From the NCBI RefSeq assembly GCF_030817075.1, contig NZ_JAUSYU010000001.1, forward strand, positions 3,286,001 through 3,350,000: a stretch of DNA of 64,000 nucleotides, written 5' to 3'. How positions within the stretch are numbered: position 1 is the stretch's first letter; each line of letters begins with the position of its first letter. Of this stretch, positions 25,361 to 33,328 are shown in pieces. The translations under genes were made by a program, and so were the position numbers. The notes beneath the pieces were generated by a model, which ran no database searches, was not told the DNA's origin, and saw only the letters and a list, made by a program, of their open reading frames with translations. This DNA comes from Arthrobacter sp. V1I9. GTDB lineage: Bacteria; Actinomycetota; Actinomycetes; Actinomycetales; Micrococcaceae.

Positions 25361-26405
25361 CGTCGAACCCCTCCCCCGTCAAGGCAACAAAGCGGTCCTC
25401 GAGGCTTTCCCGTTGCACCGCGAACCCACGGATCCGGACGCCCGCCTGCACCAGGTGGGCCACGATATCTTCAGGGGCGGTGCCACCCGCGGCGGCATCC
25501 GGAGCGGCCCCGGGCGCGGGCCCTCCGGCCTCAGCATCCGGTCCCGCAAGCGCCCCGGACCCGGCAAGCACCGCCGTCACCACCTCACCGTCAGCTTGCG
25601 CAGCTTCGGGCTCCGGCGACAATCCCAGGCGCGCCAGGACTGTCATGGCGGCTCCGGCGTCCGGTGTCACGAGCCGGATGCAGGCGCTCCCGGACCGGCG
25701 CAGTTCGGCAAGCGGGCCCTGGGCCACGAGCCGGCCTGCGCTCATGATGGCTGCATGGGTGCAGATCTGTTCCACCTCGGCCAGCAGATGGCTCGAAACA
25801 AAGACAGTGGTGCCGTCGGCTGCGAGGGAACGGACGAGGTTCCGCACTTCACGTGTGCCCTGGGGGTCCAGTCCGTTGGTGGGCTCATCCAGCACCAGCA
25901 GCTCGCGGGGTGACAGCAGCGCGTTGGCAATGCCCAGCCGTTGCTTCATGCCGAGGGAATAGGCGTGCACCCTCTTGCCCGCGGCGTGGCCCAGTCCCAC
26001 CTGTTCCAGTGCCTGGTTCACCCGGGCTTTGCGGGTTGCTGGCGCGGCATGCCGGGTGGCGGCGTCGAGGCGGTGGAGGTTCGCGGTCCCGGAGAGAAAG
26101 GGATAGAAGGCCGGGCCTTCCACCAGTGCCCCCACCCGCGGGAGTACTTCCTGGAACTTGCCGGGCATGTCCATTCCCAGCAACCGGATAGACCCCGCGG
26201 AGGCGGCGGCGAGGCCCAGCAGCATCCGGATGGTGGTGGTCTTTCCGGAGCCGTTGGGCCCCAGGAAACCAAAGACGGCGCCGGGTGGCACCGCCAGGTC
26301 AAGGCCATTGACGGCCACCTGCTGCCCGAACCGCTTGGTCAGCCCCTGCGTCTCGATGGTCAGGCCGTGGGTCCGCCAGCCGGGGCCTCCTGCGGCCCCT
26401 GTCAC
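25350..26405 (-). CDS. ABC transporter ATP-binding protein
   Basis: A 351-residue ATPase. Walker A is GPNGSGKTTT (about residues 50-59), the signature is YSLGMKQRLGIANALL, Walker B is LLVLDEPTNGLD, and the switch histidine lies in FVSSHLL. A C-terminal extension of about 110 residues, rich in alanine and glycine around AGPDAEAGGPAPGAAPDAA, separates the ATPase from a final segment VRIRGFAVQRESLEDRFVAL, as in DrrA/CcmA-type exporters. It overlaps the LolA-like gene by four bases and the permease gene by 11. Confidence 0.92.
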   Translation of the reverse strand: MTGAAGGPGWRTHGLTIETQGLTKRFGQQVAVNGLDLAVPPGAVFGFLGPNGSGKTTTIRMLLGLAAASAGSIRLLGMDMPGKFQEVLPRVGALVEGPAFYPFLSGTANLHRLDAATRHAAPATRKARVNQALEQVGLGHAAGKRVHAYSLGMKQRLGIANALLSPRELLVLDEPTNGLDPQGTREVRNLVRSLAADGTTVFVSSHLLAEVEQICTHAAIMSAGRLVAQGPLAELRRSGSACIRLVTPDAGAAMTVLARLGLSPEPEAAQADGEVVTAVLAGSGALAGPDAEAGGPAPGAAPDAAAGGTAPEDIVAHLVQAGVRIRGFAVQRESLEDRFVALTGEGFDVAR

Positions 26406-27655
26406 GGAGCTGCGGATGCGGCTTGCAGCCTCTCCGGCGGGACCATGCCCGCGAAGATCCGGCCGTCGTCGGTGAGCAGGACGTTGAACAGCGTGGTGGA
26501 GAGCAGCCGACCGCCGGGAACTGCGACGGCGGCCTGGGACAGCAGCGGATTCCGGGACAGGAAGGTATCCAGGGCTGCGGCAGCCCCTGCCTCCGCCGGA
26601 ACTTCCACCACCGTCTCCCAGCCGGCGCCGGCCAGGTAGGGCCGGACCTTGTCCTTGATACTCTCGGCCGGGTCATCCGGGGTGACGTGCTTGCCTGGAC
26701 CGGCCGGGAAACCCGGGGTGAGCGGCCAGCGTTCGGGATGGCGGGACTGCAGCTCCTCCACCGTGCTGCCCGGCGGCGGGACGAAGTTAAACAGCGCCTC
26801 GTCCGGAGCCTCCAGTGACAGGCTGGTGAATCCGGCGCTGAAGGCAGGCTGTGCTGCGCCGCGGGCCGTCACTTCCACGGCGAGCGGCATGCCGCTGGCT
26901 GCGTCGACGGCGATGGCCACCTTGCCCACGAGGGTGCCACCGGCGCGCGGCTCAAGCAGCAGGTTGTAGGCAGGGCGCCCGGCGGCTTCCACGTCCGGCC
27001 CCACTGATACGGCAGTTGAACTGTCCGCCGCGGCCAGGAACTTCTCTGCAAGCTCCTGCGGCGTGGGCGGGACCCGCTGCGGCTTATCAAGGGGTGGCGT
27101 CCCCGTGTTGCCCGGGTCGGCCAGCGGCGGCTGGGTGAGCGGCAGGTCGTTGGCGTAGGCCGGAAGGGTCAGGTGCGCGGCCGAGTTGTCCTTTGACGAG
27201 TAGAACCAGACGTCGTTGCCACGGCGGATGATGTCCCGCTCGGCGAGACGGTCCACCACCTGGATGCGCGCCTTGGTCTTCCCGTCCATGAATACGCGGG
27301 CCGTACGCTCCCCGGTGAGGAACTCCATCACTGAGGCTGCGCCGCCGGCAGATGCCGGTCCCGAGGTGGGCCCAGTTGCCGGCAGTTCCGGCAGCCCCAG
27401 CTCGGAGGACTGTTGGACAGTTCCCGAAAAAGTGTGCGTCCTGTGACCGGCTATTAGGGCGATCACTTCGGCCGGGGTCTTGCCAGGCAGTGGATCGCCG
27501 GCCCGCGCCGGAATGGATCCCACCAATACCCCGGCGGCGATCACTGCAGGTGCCGCCACGGCAGGAACCCACCGCAACCAGGCGCGGTTCATGCCGCGCC
27601 TGCTCTCCATACTCCGGCGGTTCGTAGTCCAGCCGTCTCCGTCATTGGAGCCCAT
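26402..27655 (-). CDS. secreted LolA-like / outer-membrane-carrier-like protein
   Basis: An exported protein of about 400 residues. The signal helix is VPAVAAPAVIAAGVLVGSIPARAGD. The mature part has GKTPAEVIALIAGHRTHTFSG and a later VWFYSSKDNSAAHLTLP, as in the DUF2092/LolA-type proteins that bind lipids or act near anti-sigma factors. Start codon is uncertain: 27655, 27610 (GGAG nearby) or 27592 (just before the signal peptide). The four-base overlap with the ABC ATPase suggests a lipid or lipopeptide handled by the exporter. It does not have a lipobox. Confidence 0.8.
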   Translation of the reverse strand: MGSNDGDGWTTNRRSMESRRGMNRAWLRWVPAVAAPAVIAAGVLVGSIPARAGDPLPGKTPAEVIALIAGHRTHTFSGTVQQSSELGLPELPATGPTSGPASAGGAASVMEFLTGERTARVFMDGKTKARIQVVDRLAERDIIRRGNDVWFYSSKDNSAAHLTLPAYANDLPLTQPPLADPGNTGTPPLDKPQRVPPTPQELAEKFLAAADSSTAVSVGPDVEAAGRPAYNLLLEPRAGGTLVGKVAIAVDAASGMPLAVEVTARGAAQPAFSAGFTSLSLEAPDEALFNFVPPPGSTVEELQSRHPERWPLTPGFPAGPGKHVTPDDPAESIKDKVRPYLAGAGWETVVEVPAEAGAAAALDTFLSRNPLLSQAAVAVPGGRLLSTTLFNVLLTDDGRIFAGMVPPERLQAASAAP

Positions 27656-27712
27656 AGTCCAAGGGTACGCCTCAGGCCCGTTCCCTACACCTGTCCGGGA
27701 GCCCGCCGGAGG

Positions 27713-30487
27713 CTACGCGGGCACTACGGTTCCAGCGCCGCCGTCGACCGTTATTATTTGTCCGGTGGCAAGCCGGACGGTGGCCTCCGGAACCCCCACG
27801 ACGGCGGGAATGCCGTACTCCCGCGCCACCACGGCACCGTGCGAGTTGGGCCCGCCCATCTCCATCACCAGGCCGCCGGCTGTCAGGAACAAGGGAGTCC
27901 AGCCGGGATCGGTGGACGGCGCCACCAGGATCTCTCCGGGTTCAAGGTGGGCACCAACGGGATCCAGGATGACCCGGGCAGGAGCCGTGACCGAACCCGC
28001 TGATGCCGGGCTGCCGGACAGCGCGCCGTCGACCACCCCGGCACTCGCCGCGTGCAGCACCTCAGGCTCGGTGCCGTCCGAGAGCAGGACCCGTGGAATA
28101 TGGCGCCTGCCCAGTTCGCTGGCGTAGGCCGCGCGCCGCTCCACGACAAGTTCGCGCAGCTTGCGGGGTTCGCTGGCCCCGTTGGCGCTCCGGCCGGCGA
28201 GTGCTTGCCTGACCTCCTCGAAGTCCAGGAAAAAGACGTCGTCCGGGCTCTCCAGCTGGCCTTCCTCTGCCAGCGCCGCTCCCACATGGGCCAGCTGTGC
28301 CCGCACTTCAGCCAGTCCCAGGACCAGCTGATATTTGGGCAGCTCCCTGAGCCCGGCGAAAAACCTTGTGCGGCGCAACGCCGCAGCCACCAGCAGCGCA
28401 CGTCCCCTGCCGCGGCGGCGTGCCTCGGCTACCAGCCGCTCCACTTCGGCCTCTGCCTCTGCCTCTGCCCGGCTGAACTGAACGTCCGGTGCCATGGCGG
28501 GATCGGCGAGGCGCAGGTAGTTGGCCAGCACACCAAGGATGTAGGTGGGGTCATCGGACCACCGGGGCATGCCCACATCGATTTCCGCCACTGCCCGGTG
28601 CCCGTAACGTTCGAGGAACCGTACCAGGCCTGCGTGCAGGACAGGGGGCAGGCGCCCGGCGTCGAACTCCGCTGCGAGTTCGGACGGCTGCCGCGCCTCC
28701 AAAACCGTGCGCGACTCGCGGTCATCCTTCAGTGCTGATGCGAGGCGCCACAGCTCGAGGTCCATCTCGGTGGTCACGTTCTGCGGCAGGCCCCGGAGCA
28801 CTTTCTGCAGGTCCTCCCAGCGATTTGTGCCTCCCAGCAGTCTTCCCGCCAGCCAAAGCATTGCGAATCCCAGCGCGGGCAGGGGCAGAATGGCCGGGAC
28901 GACCGCAAAGAGCCTGCTCCCCAGGAGCCGCTCGGCGTGGTCGAGCCGTTCAACCGGCCCGGCCCCCGGCCCCAGCTCCAAGTCGTCAGCGAATTGCCGG
29001 GCAAAGCTGTCCAGGCGGCGCAGCGCAGCCTTGGGCCGGAACAGCCCCCGGAGCATCGACTCCGGCGCGCGGGCCCGCACAGCTGCCGGCAGGACATGGC
29101 GCACCAGTCCGAGCGGGGTCCTGCGGGTTACCGAGAACCGGGGGTCGTCAAAAACCCGGCGCAACACCATGGCTGACCGAGCTTCCATGACGTCAAAAAC
29201 CCGCGGCAGGATCCGGCGGCCAACGTTGCTCCTCACCGGCGTGGTGAGGTCGAAGTACATGCGCTGGGCTGCCTCGGCAAAAAGCGGGGGGCCATGCCGG
29301 GGCTCGGGGACGGCAAAACCGGCGGCCTTGGCTACAGAGGAGGCAATAAGCCGAAGCGACGCCAGGCCCATGGGCGTGAGGGGGCGGGTGAGGCCCTGGG
29401 CCAGGCTGAAGCACAGGTAGACCCTGTTACCTTTGCCGGGATAGCGGCTCTCCGGGATCGGGTACAGGGTGGTGATGGGCCGGGACTGGGTCAGCCAGAG
29501 GGAGCCGCCGGTGTCGATGGCCCATTCGGTGTCCTGCGGCGAGCCAAAGTGCCGTTCGGCCTGAACGCCGAGGGCCGCGAGTTCAACGGCTTGCGCGTCT
29601 GAGAGGCTGGAAGCCTCCGCCCCGCCGGGCAGGTCCTGCATCTCCGTTCCACCGTCCGGAAGCGGGCGCACCATGACACGCTTATCGCCCAGCTTCCGCT
29701 CAAGGACCTGGGATTTTTCTGTGTCCACCACAAAGTGGTCCGGATTGACGGCCCCGGATACCACCGCTTCACCAAGCCCCGGTGCGGCGTCGATAACAGC
29801 TTCCCGGCGCTTGCCGGTCAGCGGGTTGGCCGTGAACATCACCCCGGCCGACGCAGCATCAACCATCCGCTGGATGACGACGGCGAGGGCTACTTCGTGC
29901 GGGGCGATGCCCAGGGCTGCGCGGTAAGCTACTGCCCGGTCCGTCCAGAGGGAGGCCCAGCAGTTGCTCACGGCTTCGAGGACGGCGTCGATGCCGATGA
30001 CATTCAGGTACGTGTCCTGCTGGCCCGCGAAGCTCGCAAACGGAAGGTCCTCGGCCGTGGCCGAGGACCTTACCGCAACGGGAGTCGCTTTCCCCAGCGC
30101 TGCGTACGCCTGCTCCACGGCGGCAATGATCCGGGGCGGAACCGGAATGGCGCGGATGGCGTCCCGTGCCCGGCCCGCCGCCACCGCCAGTTCCGTGGTC
30201 CGGCTGGGGCTGCCTGGTTGCAGTGCGGCCTGGAGGGTGCCGAGCTCTGCCAGCACCCCGTCCTGGACCTTCCTGGCCGCTTCCCGGTAGGCCTCGGTGG
30301 TCAGGCAGAAGCCATCTGGCACGGGCAGCCCTGCTGCTATCAACTCGCCAATATTGGCTGCCTTGCCTCCCACCAGCGGAAGCATGCTGCCGTCAACATG
30401 GCTGAGGCGCAGGATCAAGGCAGGACCGGTGTTCCCGTCCGGCTGGCGGGAACTGCCCCCGGTCTCTCCTGGTGGGTAGGCGGCCAC
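27713..30487 (-). CDS. PEP-utilising phosphotransferase, rifampicin phosphotransferase-like
   Basis: A 924-residue enzyme in three parts. Residues about 30-340 are a PPDK-type ATP-grasp domain (LVGGKAANIGELIAAGLPVP; AVRSSATAEDLPFASFAGQQ). Residues about 350-800 are a helical domain starting YLCFSLAQGLTRPLTPMG. The C-terminal 100 residues are a swivelling histidine domain with GGPNSHGAVVAREYGIPAVV. In PEP synthase the histidine domain is in the middle and a PEP-binding barrel is last; here the barrel is missing, the arrangement of rifampicin phosphotransferase. Whether rifampicin is the substrate is unproven. It is 27 bases after a universal stress protein gene on the same strand. Confidence 0.85.
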   Translation of the reverse strand: MAAYPPGETGGSSRQPDGNTGPALILRLSHVDGSMLPLVGGKAANIGELIAAGLPVPDGFCLTTEAYREAARKVQDGVLAELGTLQAALQPGSPSRTTELAVAAGRARDAIRAIPVPPRIIAAVEQAYAALGKATPVAVRSSATAEDLPFASFAGQQDTYLNVIGIDAVLEAVSNCWASLWTDRAVAYRAALGIAPHEVALAVVIQRMVDAASAGVMFTANPLTGKRREAVIDAAPGLGEAVVSGAVNPDHFVVDTEKSQVLERKLGDKRVMVRPLPDGGTEMQDLPGGAEASSLSDAQAVELAALGVQAERHFGSPQDTEWAIDTGGSLWLTQSRPITTLYPIPESRYPGKGNRVYLCFSLAQGLTRPLTPMGLASLRLIASSVAKAAGFAVPEPRHGPPLFAEAAQRMYFDLTTPVRSNVGRRILPRVFDVMEARSAMVLRRVFDDPRFSVTRRTPLGLVRHVLPAAVRARAPESMLRGLFRPKAALRRLDSFARQFADDLELGPGAGPVERLDHAERLLGSRLFAVVPAILPLPALGFAMLWLAGRLLGGTNRWEDLQKVLRGLPQNVTTEMDLELWRLASALKDDRESRTVLEARQPSELAAEFDAGRLPPVLHAGLVRFLERYGHRAVAEIDVGMPRWSDDPTYILGVLANYLRLADPAMAPDVQFSRAEAEAEAEVERLVAEARRRGRGRALLVAAALRRTRFFAGLRELPKYQLVLGLAEVRAQLAHVGAALAEEGQLESPDDVFFLDFEEVRQALAGRSANGASEPRKLRELVVERRAAYASELGRRHIPRVLLSDGTEPEVLHAASAGVVDGALSGSPASAGSVTAPARVILDPVGAHLEPGEILVAPSTDPGWTPLFLTAGGLVMEMGGPNSHGAVVAREYGIPAVVGVPEATVRLATGQIITVDGGAGTVVPA

Positions 30488-30514
30488 GGTGACGCTCCCT
30501 CCGGCAGGATGTGA

Positions 30515-30994
30515 TCAGGCTGCGCCGAGGATCGGCCCGAAGCTGGCCCGGTCGGCGAGTCGCGGGTCCTCACGGTCCGGCACCACCATAACGGGGCCCT
30601 TGGCGTGATGGAGGACGCCGTCCGAGGTGGATCCCAGGAGCATGCCCGCGAAGCCGCCGCGGCCGCGCGTCCCCACCACCACCAGCTCCACGTGCCGGCT
30701 TGCGTCCACCAGAACGTCCACCGGGGAGCCGTCCAGCAGCTCGGATTCTGCGGACAGGTTGGGGTAGTGGCTCCGCAGCCAGGCCATGCCTGCGTCCAGG
30801 GTCAGCTGGATGTCCGCGAACAGCGCCTTACGGTCCATCGGAGCAGGAACCCACGCCAGCGAGCCGCTGTATTGCGGAACTGCGCAGATTACCTGCAGCG
30901 ATGCACCAAGCCGTACAGCCTGGTCCGCGGCTTCCAACACAGCAACCCGGGCCTGCTCCGAGCCGTCCACGCCCACCACCACCACGTTCTCCAC
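30515..30994 (-). CDS. universal stress protein (UspA family)
   Basis: A 159-residue single Usp domain. VVVVGVDGSEQARVAVLEAA is the N-terminal strand-helix and VVVGTRGRGGFAGMLLGSTS the ATP-binding loop (G2xG9xGS type). A GTG start at 30994 lies 31 bases after another Usp gene on the same strand. The C-terminal extension after MVVPDREDP is unusual in length. It probably acts in starvation or redox stress; the paired Usp and following Rph-like gene resemble dormancy-type clusters. Confidence 0.88.
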   Translation of the reverse strand: MENVVVVGVDGSEQARVAVLEAADQAVRLGASLQVICAVPQYSGSLAWVPAPMDRKALFADIQLTLDAGMAWLRSHYPNLSAESELLDGSPVDVLVDASRHVELVVVGTRGRGGFAGMLLGSTSDGVLHHAKGPVMVVPDREDPRLADRASFGPILGAA

Positions 30995-31025
30995 ACGCTG
31001 GTGCCCGGCCTTGGCCTGCTCGGCT

Positions 31026-31553
31026 TTAAACCCGCCGGTCCTCGGTGGTTTCGCCCAGCCGGTCCGAGCAGACCAGAGGCACCGTGACCGTTGGGCACTT
31101 CGCGTGCGCAGGCAGTGCGCTGCTTACGGAACCGAGGAGCCTCCCGACGAAGCCGCCGCGGCCCCGGGTGCCAAAGACCAGGAGCTCTGCCGTTTGGGAC
31201 ATCTCCAGCAGCACACCGGCCGCATCTCCGTTTTCCACGGAGGCACTGACGTCGATGTCATAAGCCGACACCTTCTCGAGGGCCTGCTGCACCACAGCCT
31301 CGGCGCCTTCACGGATCACTGAGTCATCTACTGTGGCGTATCCGCCGTCCAGGCCGGACGCAGCGAAGATCGGCACTGAGTAAGCGGTAACAATATGCAG
31401 TGGACGACGGCGGCGCTGGGCTTCCCTGGCCGCCCAGACCAGGGCGCACTGGCCGTGGTCCGACCCGTCCACGCCAACAACGATCCCGTCGGGGGCGGCA
31501 TGAGAGCCACCGCTGTCCCGCGCCGGGTCCGGATGCAACTCCTGTGCGCCCAT
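31026..31553 (-). CDS. universal stress protein (UspA family)
   Basis: A 175-residue Usp domain with an extra polar N-terminus of about 20 residues. IVVGVDGSDHGQCALVWAAR opens the domain and LLVFGTRGRGGFVGRLLGSV is the nucleotide loop; PTVTVPLV closes it. First gene in the two-Usp plus phosphotransferase unit. It shares the fold but not close sequence with the next Usp gene. Confidence 0.9.
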   Translation of the reverse strand: MGAQELHPDPARDSGGSHAAPDGIVVGVDGSDHGQCALVWAAREAQRRRRPLHIVTAYSVPIFAASGLDGGYATVDDSVIREGAEAVVQQALEKVSAYDIDVSASVENGDAAGVLLEMSQTAELLVFGTRGRGGFVGRLLGSVSSALPAHAKCPTVTVPLVCSDRLGETTEDRRV

Positions 31554-31967
31554 TGGGCCGCCTCCTCGCGATACTGCCTGATGTTGCGGCTATTCTGCCA
31601 GAAAGCAGGCCGTTCCCCGTGCACCCGTATCGCAGCCGCAAGCTGCTCAGGAAGGCCCGCTTCCAGTTCTCACTATTCTCTGTCCACCGTTGCTTAGCAA
31701 GCCTGTTCAGGGCAGGAAACGGCGGTTATCCACAGGCTCCGGGCGGTGGTCCGGAAAGCGTGTTCACCAGTAGGGGAATCTTCCTGGATTGGGCTATCCA
31801 GCGCCGCAAATCTTCTGTAGTCTTCAGGACATTGTTGGTCCGGGACGCCTACTGCCTCTTCCTGTCAGAGCTGCCCGGCAACGCACTGCGGCCGGACTTT
31901 GGGGGTAACGGGACGCGCGCGGGCGAGGACGCCCGCACCTGCCGAAGCTTCGAAGGAGGAAACTGTA
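31554..31967. other. 414-base intergenic region, no gene seen
   Basis: Between the divergent Usp and flavoprotein-like genes no supportable reading frame was found; the frames here are shadows. It must hold both promoters. It contains one perfect DnaA-box-like TTATCCACA at 31726-31734, alone, so not an origin. A ribosome site AAGGAGGA at 31953-31960 belongs to the next gene. Confidence 0.6.
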
Positions 31968-32603
31968 GTGTCAAGCATGCCTGGGAATGCCGGGACCGAG
32001 CAGACCACCACTGTGATTATTGGCACCGGCTTGTCCGGCCTCGCCGTGGCCGCCGAGTTGTGCCGGCGCGGGGTGGACTCGATTGTGGTGGACGGACTGG
32101 ACATCCTGGGGGCCGCACAGCCGGCCAACACAGCTTCGCTGCAGCGCTGCGACGCGGCGGACTCGGCAACGCTCCAGGAACGGAACGAAATCCTCCGGCA
32201 CCTGCGTAACTATGCGGCCAGTCACGATGTGGATGTCCGCAACACCACCCGGGCCGTTCAATTGACCATGGTGGACGGCAAGTCCACCGGAGCGGCCGTC
32301 CCGCAGTGGGAGGTGCGGACGCCCACGGGCATCCTGGTGGCCGACAATATCGTGCTCACGCGCTGCGCCCACAGCCAACTGCGGCGGATGATCAACGACT
32401 TCGGCATCTCGGTGGGCCGCAACCTCGTCGCCGCCATGCGCGCCATCGGCATTTACTTGGTGGGCGTGGGAGAGCTGATCACGCCATCCCCCAAGGAGGT
32501 CCTGCGCCAGGCCAAGACGGTGGGCCATGCGATTTCCGCAAAGGTCAACCCGGAGGCCGAGGCTCCCCCGTACACACGAAGCCTGGCGATCCTGCCCTGC
32601 TAG
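31968..32603 (+). CDS. short FAD/NAD(P)-binding Rossmann protein, unknown substrate
   Basis: A 211-residue protein. The GTG start at 31968 has AAGGAGGA seven bases upstream; ATG at 31977 is an alternative. TTVIIGTGLSGLAVAAELCR is a dinucleotide-binding Rossmann motif as in flavoprotein monooxygenases, and WEVRTPTGILVADNIVLTRC resembles the second half of the FAD domain. Full enzymes run 350-500 residues, and here the substrate and C-terminal domains are missing, replaced by IGIYLVGVGELITPSPKEVL. It may be a small independent family or a cut-down flavoprotein. No frameshift is visible. Confidence 0.7.
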   Translation: MSSMPGNAGTEQTTTVIIGTGLSGLAVAAELCRRGVDSIVVDGLDILGAAQPANTASLQRCDAADSATLQERNEILRHLRNYAASHDVDVRNTTRAVQLTMVDGKSTGAAVPQWEVRTPTGILVADNIVLTRCAHSQLRRMINDFGISVGRNLVAAMRAIGIYLVGVGELITPSPKEVLRQAKTVGHAISAKVNPEAEAPPYTRSLAILPC

Positions 32604-32609
32604 CGCCGG

Positions 32610-33215
32610 TTAGCCCTCGTCACCGGCGCCCGCTCCAAGCCTGCGGCGGGCAAGGATGGCGAGGGCGGCAAGCAAACCTACCGCGGCAGCGGCGAAAATT
32701 ACGATGCTCCACTGGAACGGTTCCCCGGAACCGGTGGGCTCCGGCGCCGCTGTCACTCCGGGTTCAGCGGTTCCCATTCCGGGAACTGTAGCGCCCGCCG
32801 TCGGACTCGCTGCCGGACCAGCCCCTTCCGCTGCTGCGGAAGCCGTGAACGTAAAGGTTCCCTCGATGGGATGCGAGTCGGAACTGACAACCCGCCAGGC
32901 AACTGTGTACTGCCCGGCCGGGCCGCCCGCCTTAAGTTTCTGGCTGGCCACGTTGTCCACGATTTCCACCGGCCCGTCCGCCCACTCTGCTCCCGAGGCG
33001 TCCTTGATGGAGAAGGATGAGCCGATTCCCAGCGGGTTGTTGTTGAAGGTCACCGATACCTGCTCCGGCGGCACCGCAACTGATGCACCCTCGGCAGGGG
33101 TGCTGGATTCGGCGGCGTCGTGAGCCGCAGCCGGTCCGGCCAGGCCGAGGACAGCGGCAGCAGATACGAAGGACACGAGCACAAAGCTCAGTAAGTGGCG
33201 GCGGATGGAACGCAT
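32610..33215 (-). CDS. CopC-domain copper-binding/resistance protein
   Basis: A 201-residue exported protein. A signal peptide ends in GLAGPAAAHDAAESSTPAEG, with the CopC domain's N-terminal histidine right after the cleavage site. SVTFNNNPLGIGSSFSIKD and VVSSDSHPIEGTFTFT are CopC strands; the second has the copper-site Asp-His. A long Pro/Gly/Ala linker and one C-terminal helix (IVIFAAAAVGLLAALAILA) anchor it. ATG at 33215 has GGGAG upstream. Copper import or tolerance is probable; no CopD is fused or adjacent. Confidence 0.9.
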   Translation of the reverse strand: MRSIRRHLLSFVLVSFVSAAAVLGLAGPAAAHDAAESSTPAEGASVAVPPEQVSVTFNNNPLGIGSSFSIKDASGAEWADGPVEIVDNVASQKLKAGGPAGQYTVAWRVVSSDSHPIEGTFTFTASAAAEGAGPAASPTAGATVPGMGTAEPGVTAAPEPTGSGEPFQWSIVIFAAAAVGLLAALAILARRRLGAGAGDEG

Positions 33216-33328
33216 GCTTGGACTGCTCCCTCTGTGTTGGCTTCCTAACAGACTAGGCGAAATTGACGGTGACCCTGCCGGAGCCCCCATAGGATTCAGG
33301 TATCCCCAAAGACTCCCCCGGAGGACTA

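Noticed and set aside
30488..30514. Rifamycin-associated element before the Rph-like gene
   Set aside because: The 27-base gap contains no long inverted repeat.
31726..31734. Perfect DnaA box TTATCCACA in a 414-base gene gap
   Set aside because: Only one box, no AT-rich unwinding region and no dnaA, dnaN or parAB genes nearby, so not an origin.
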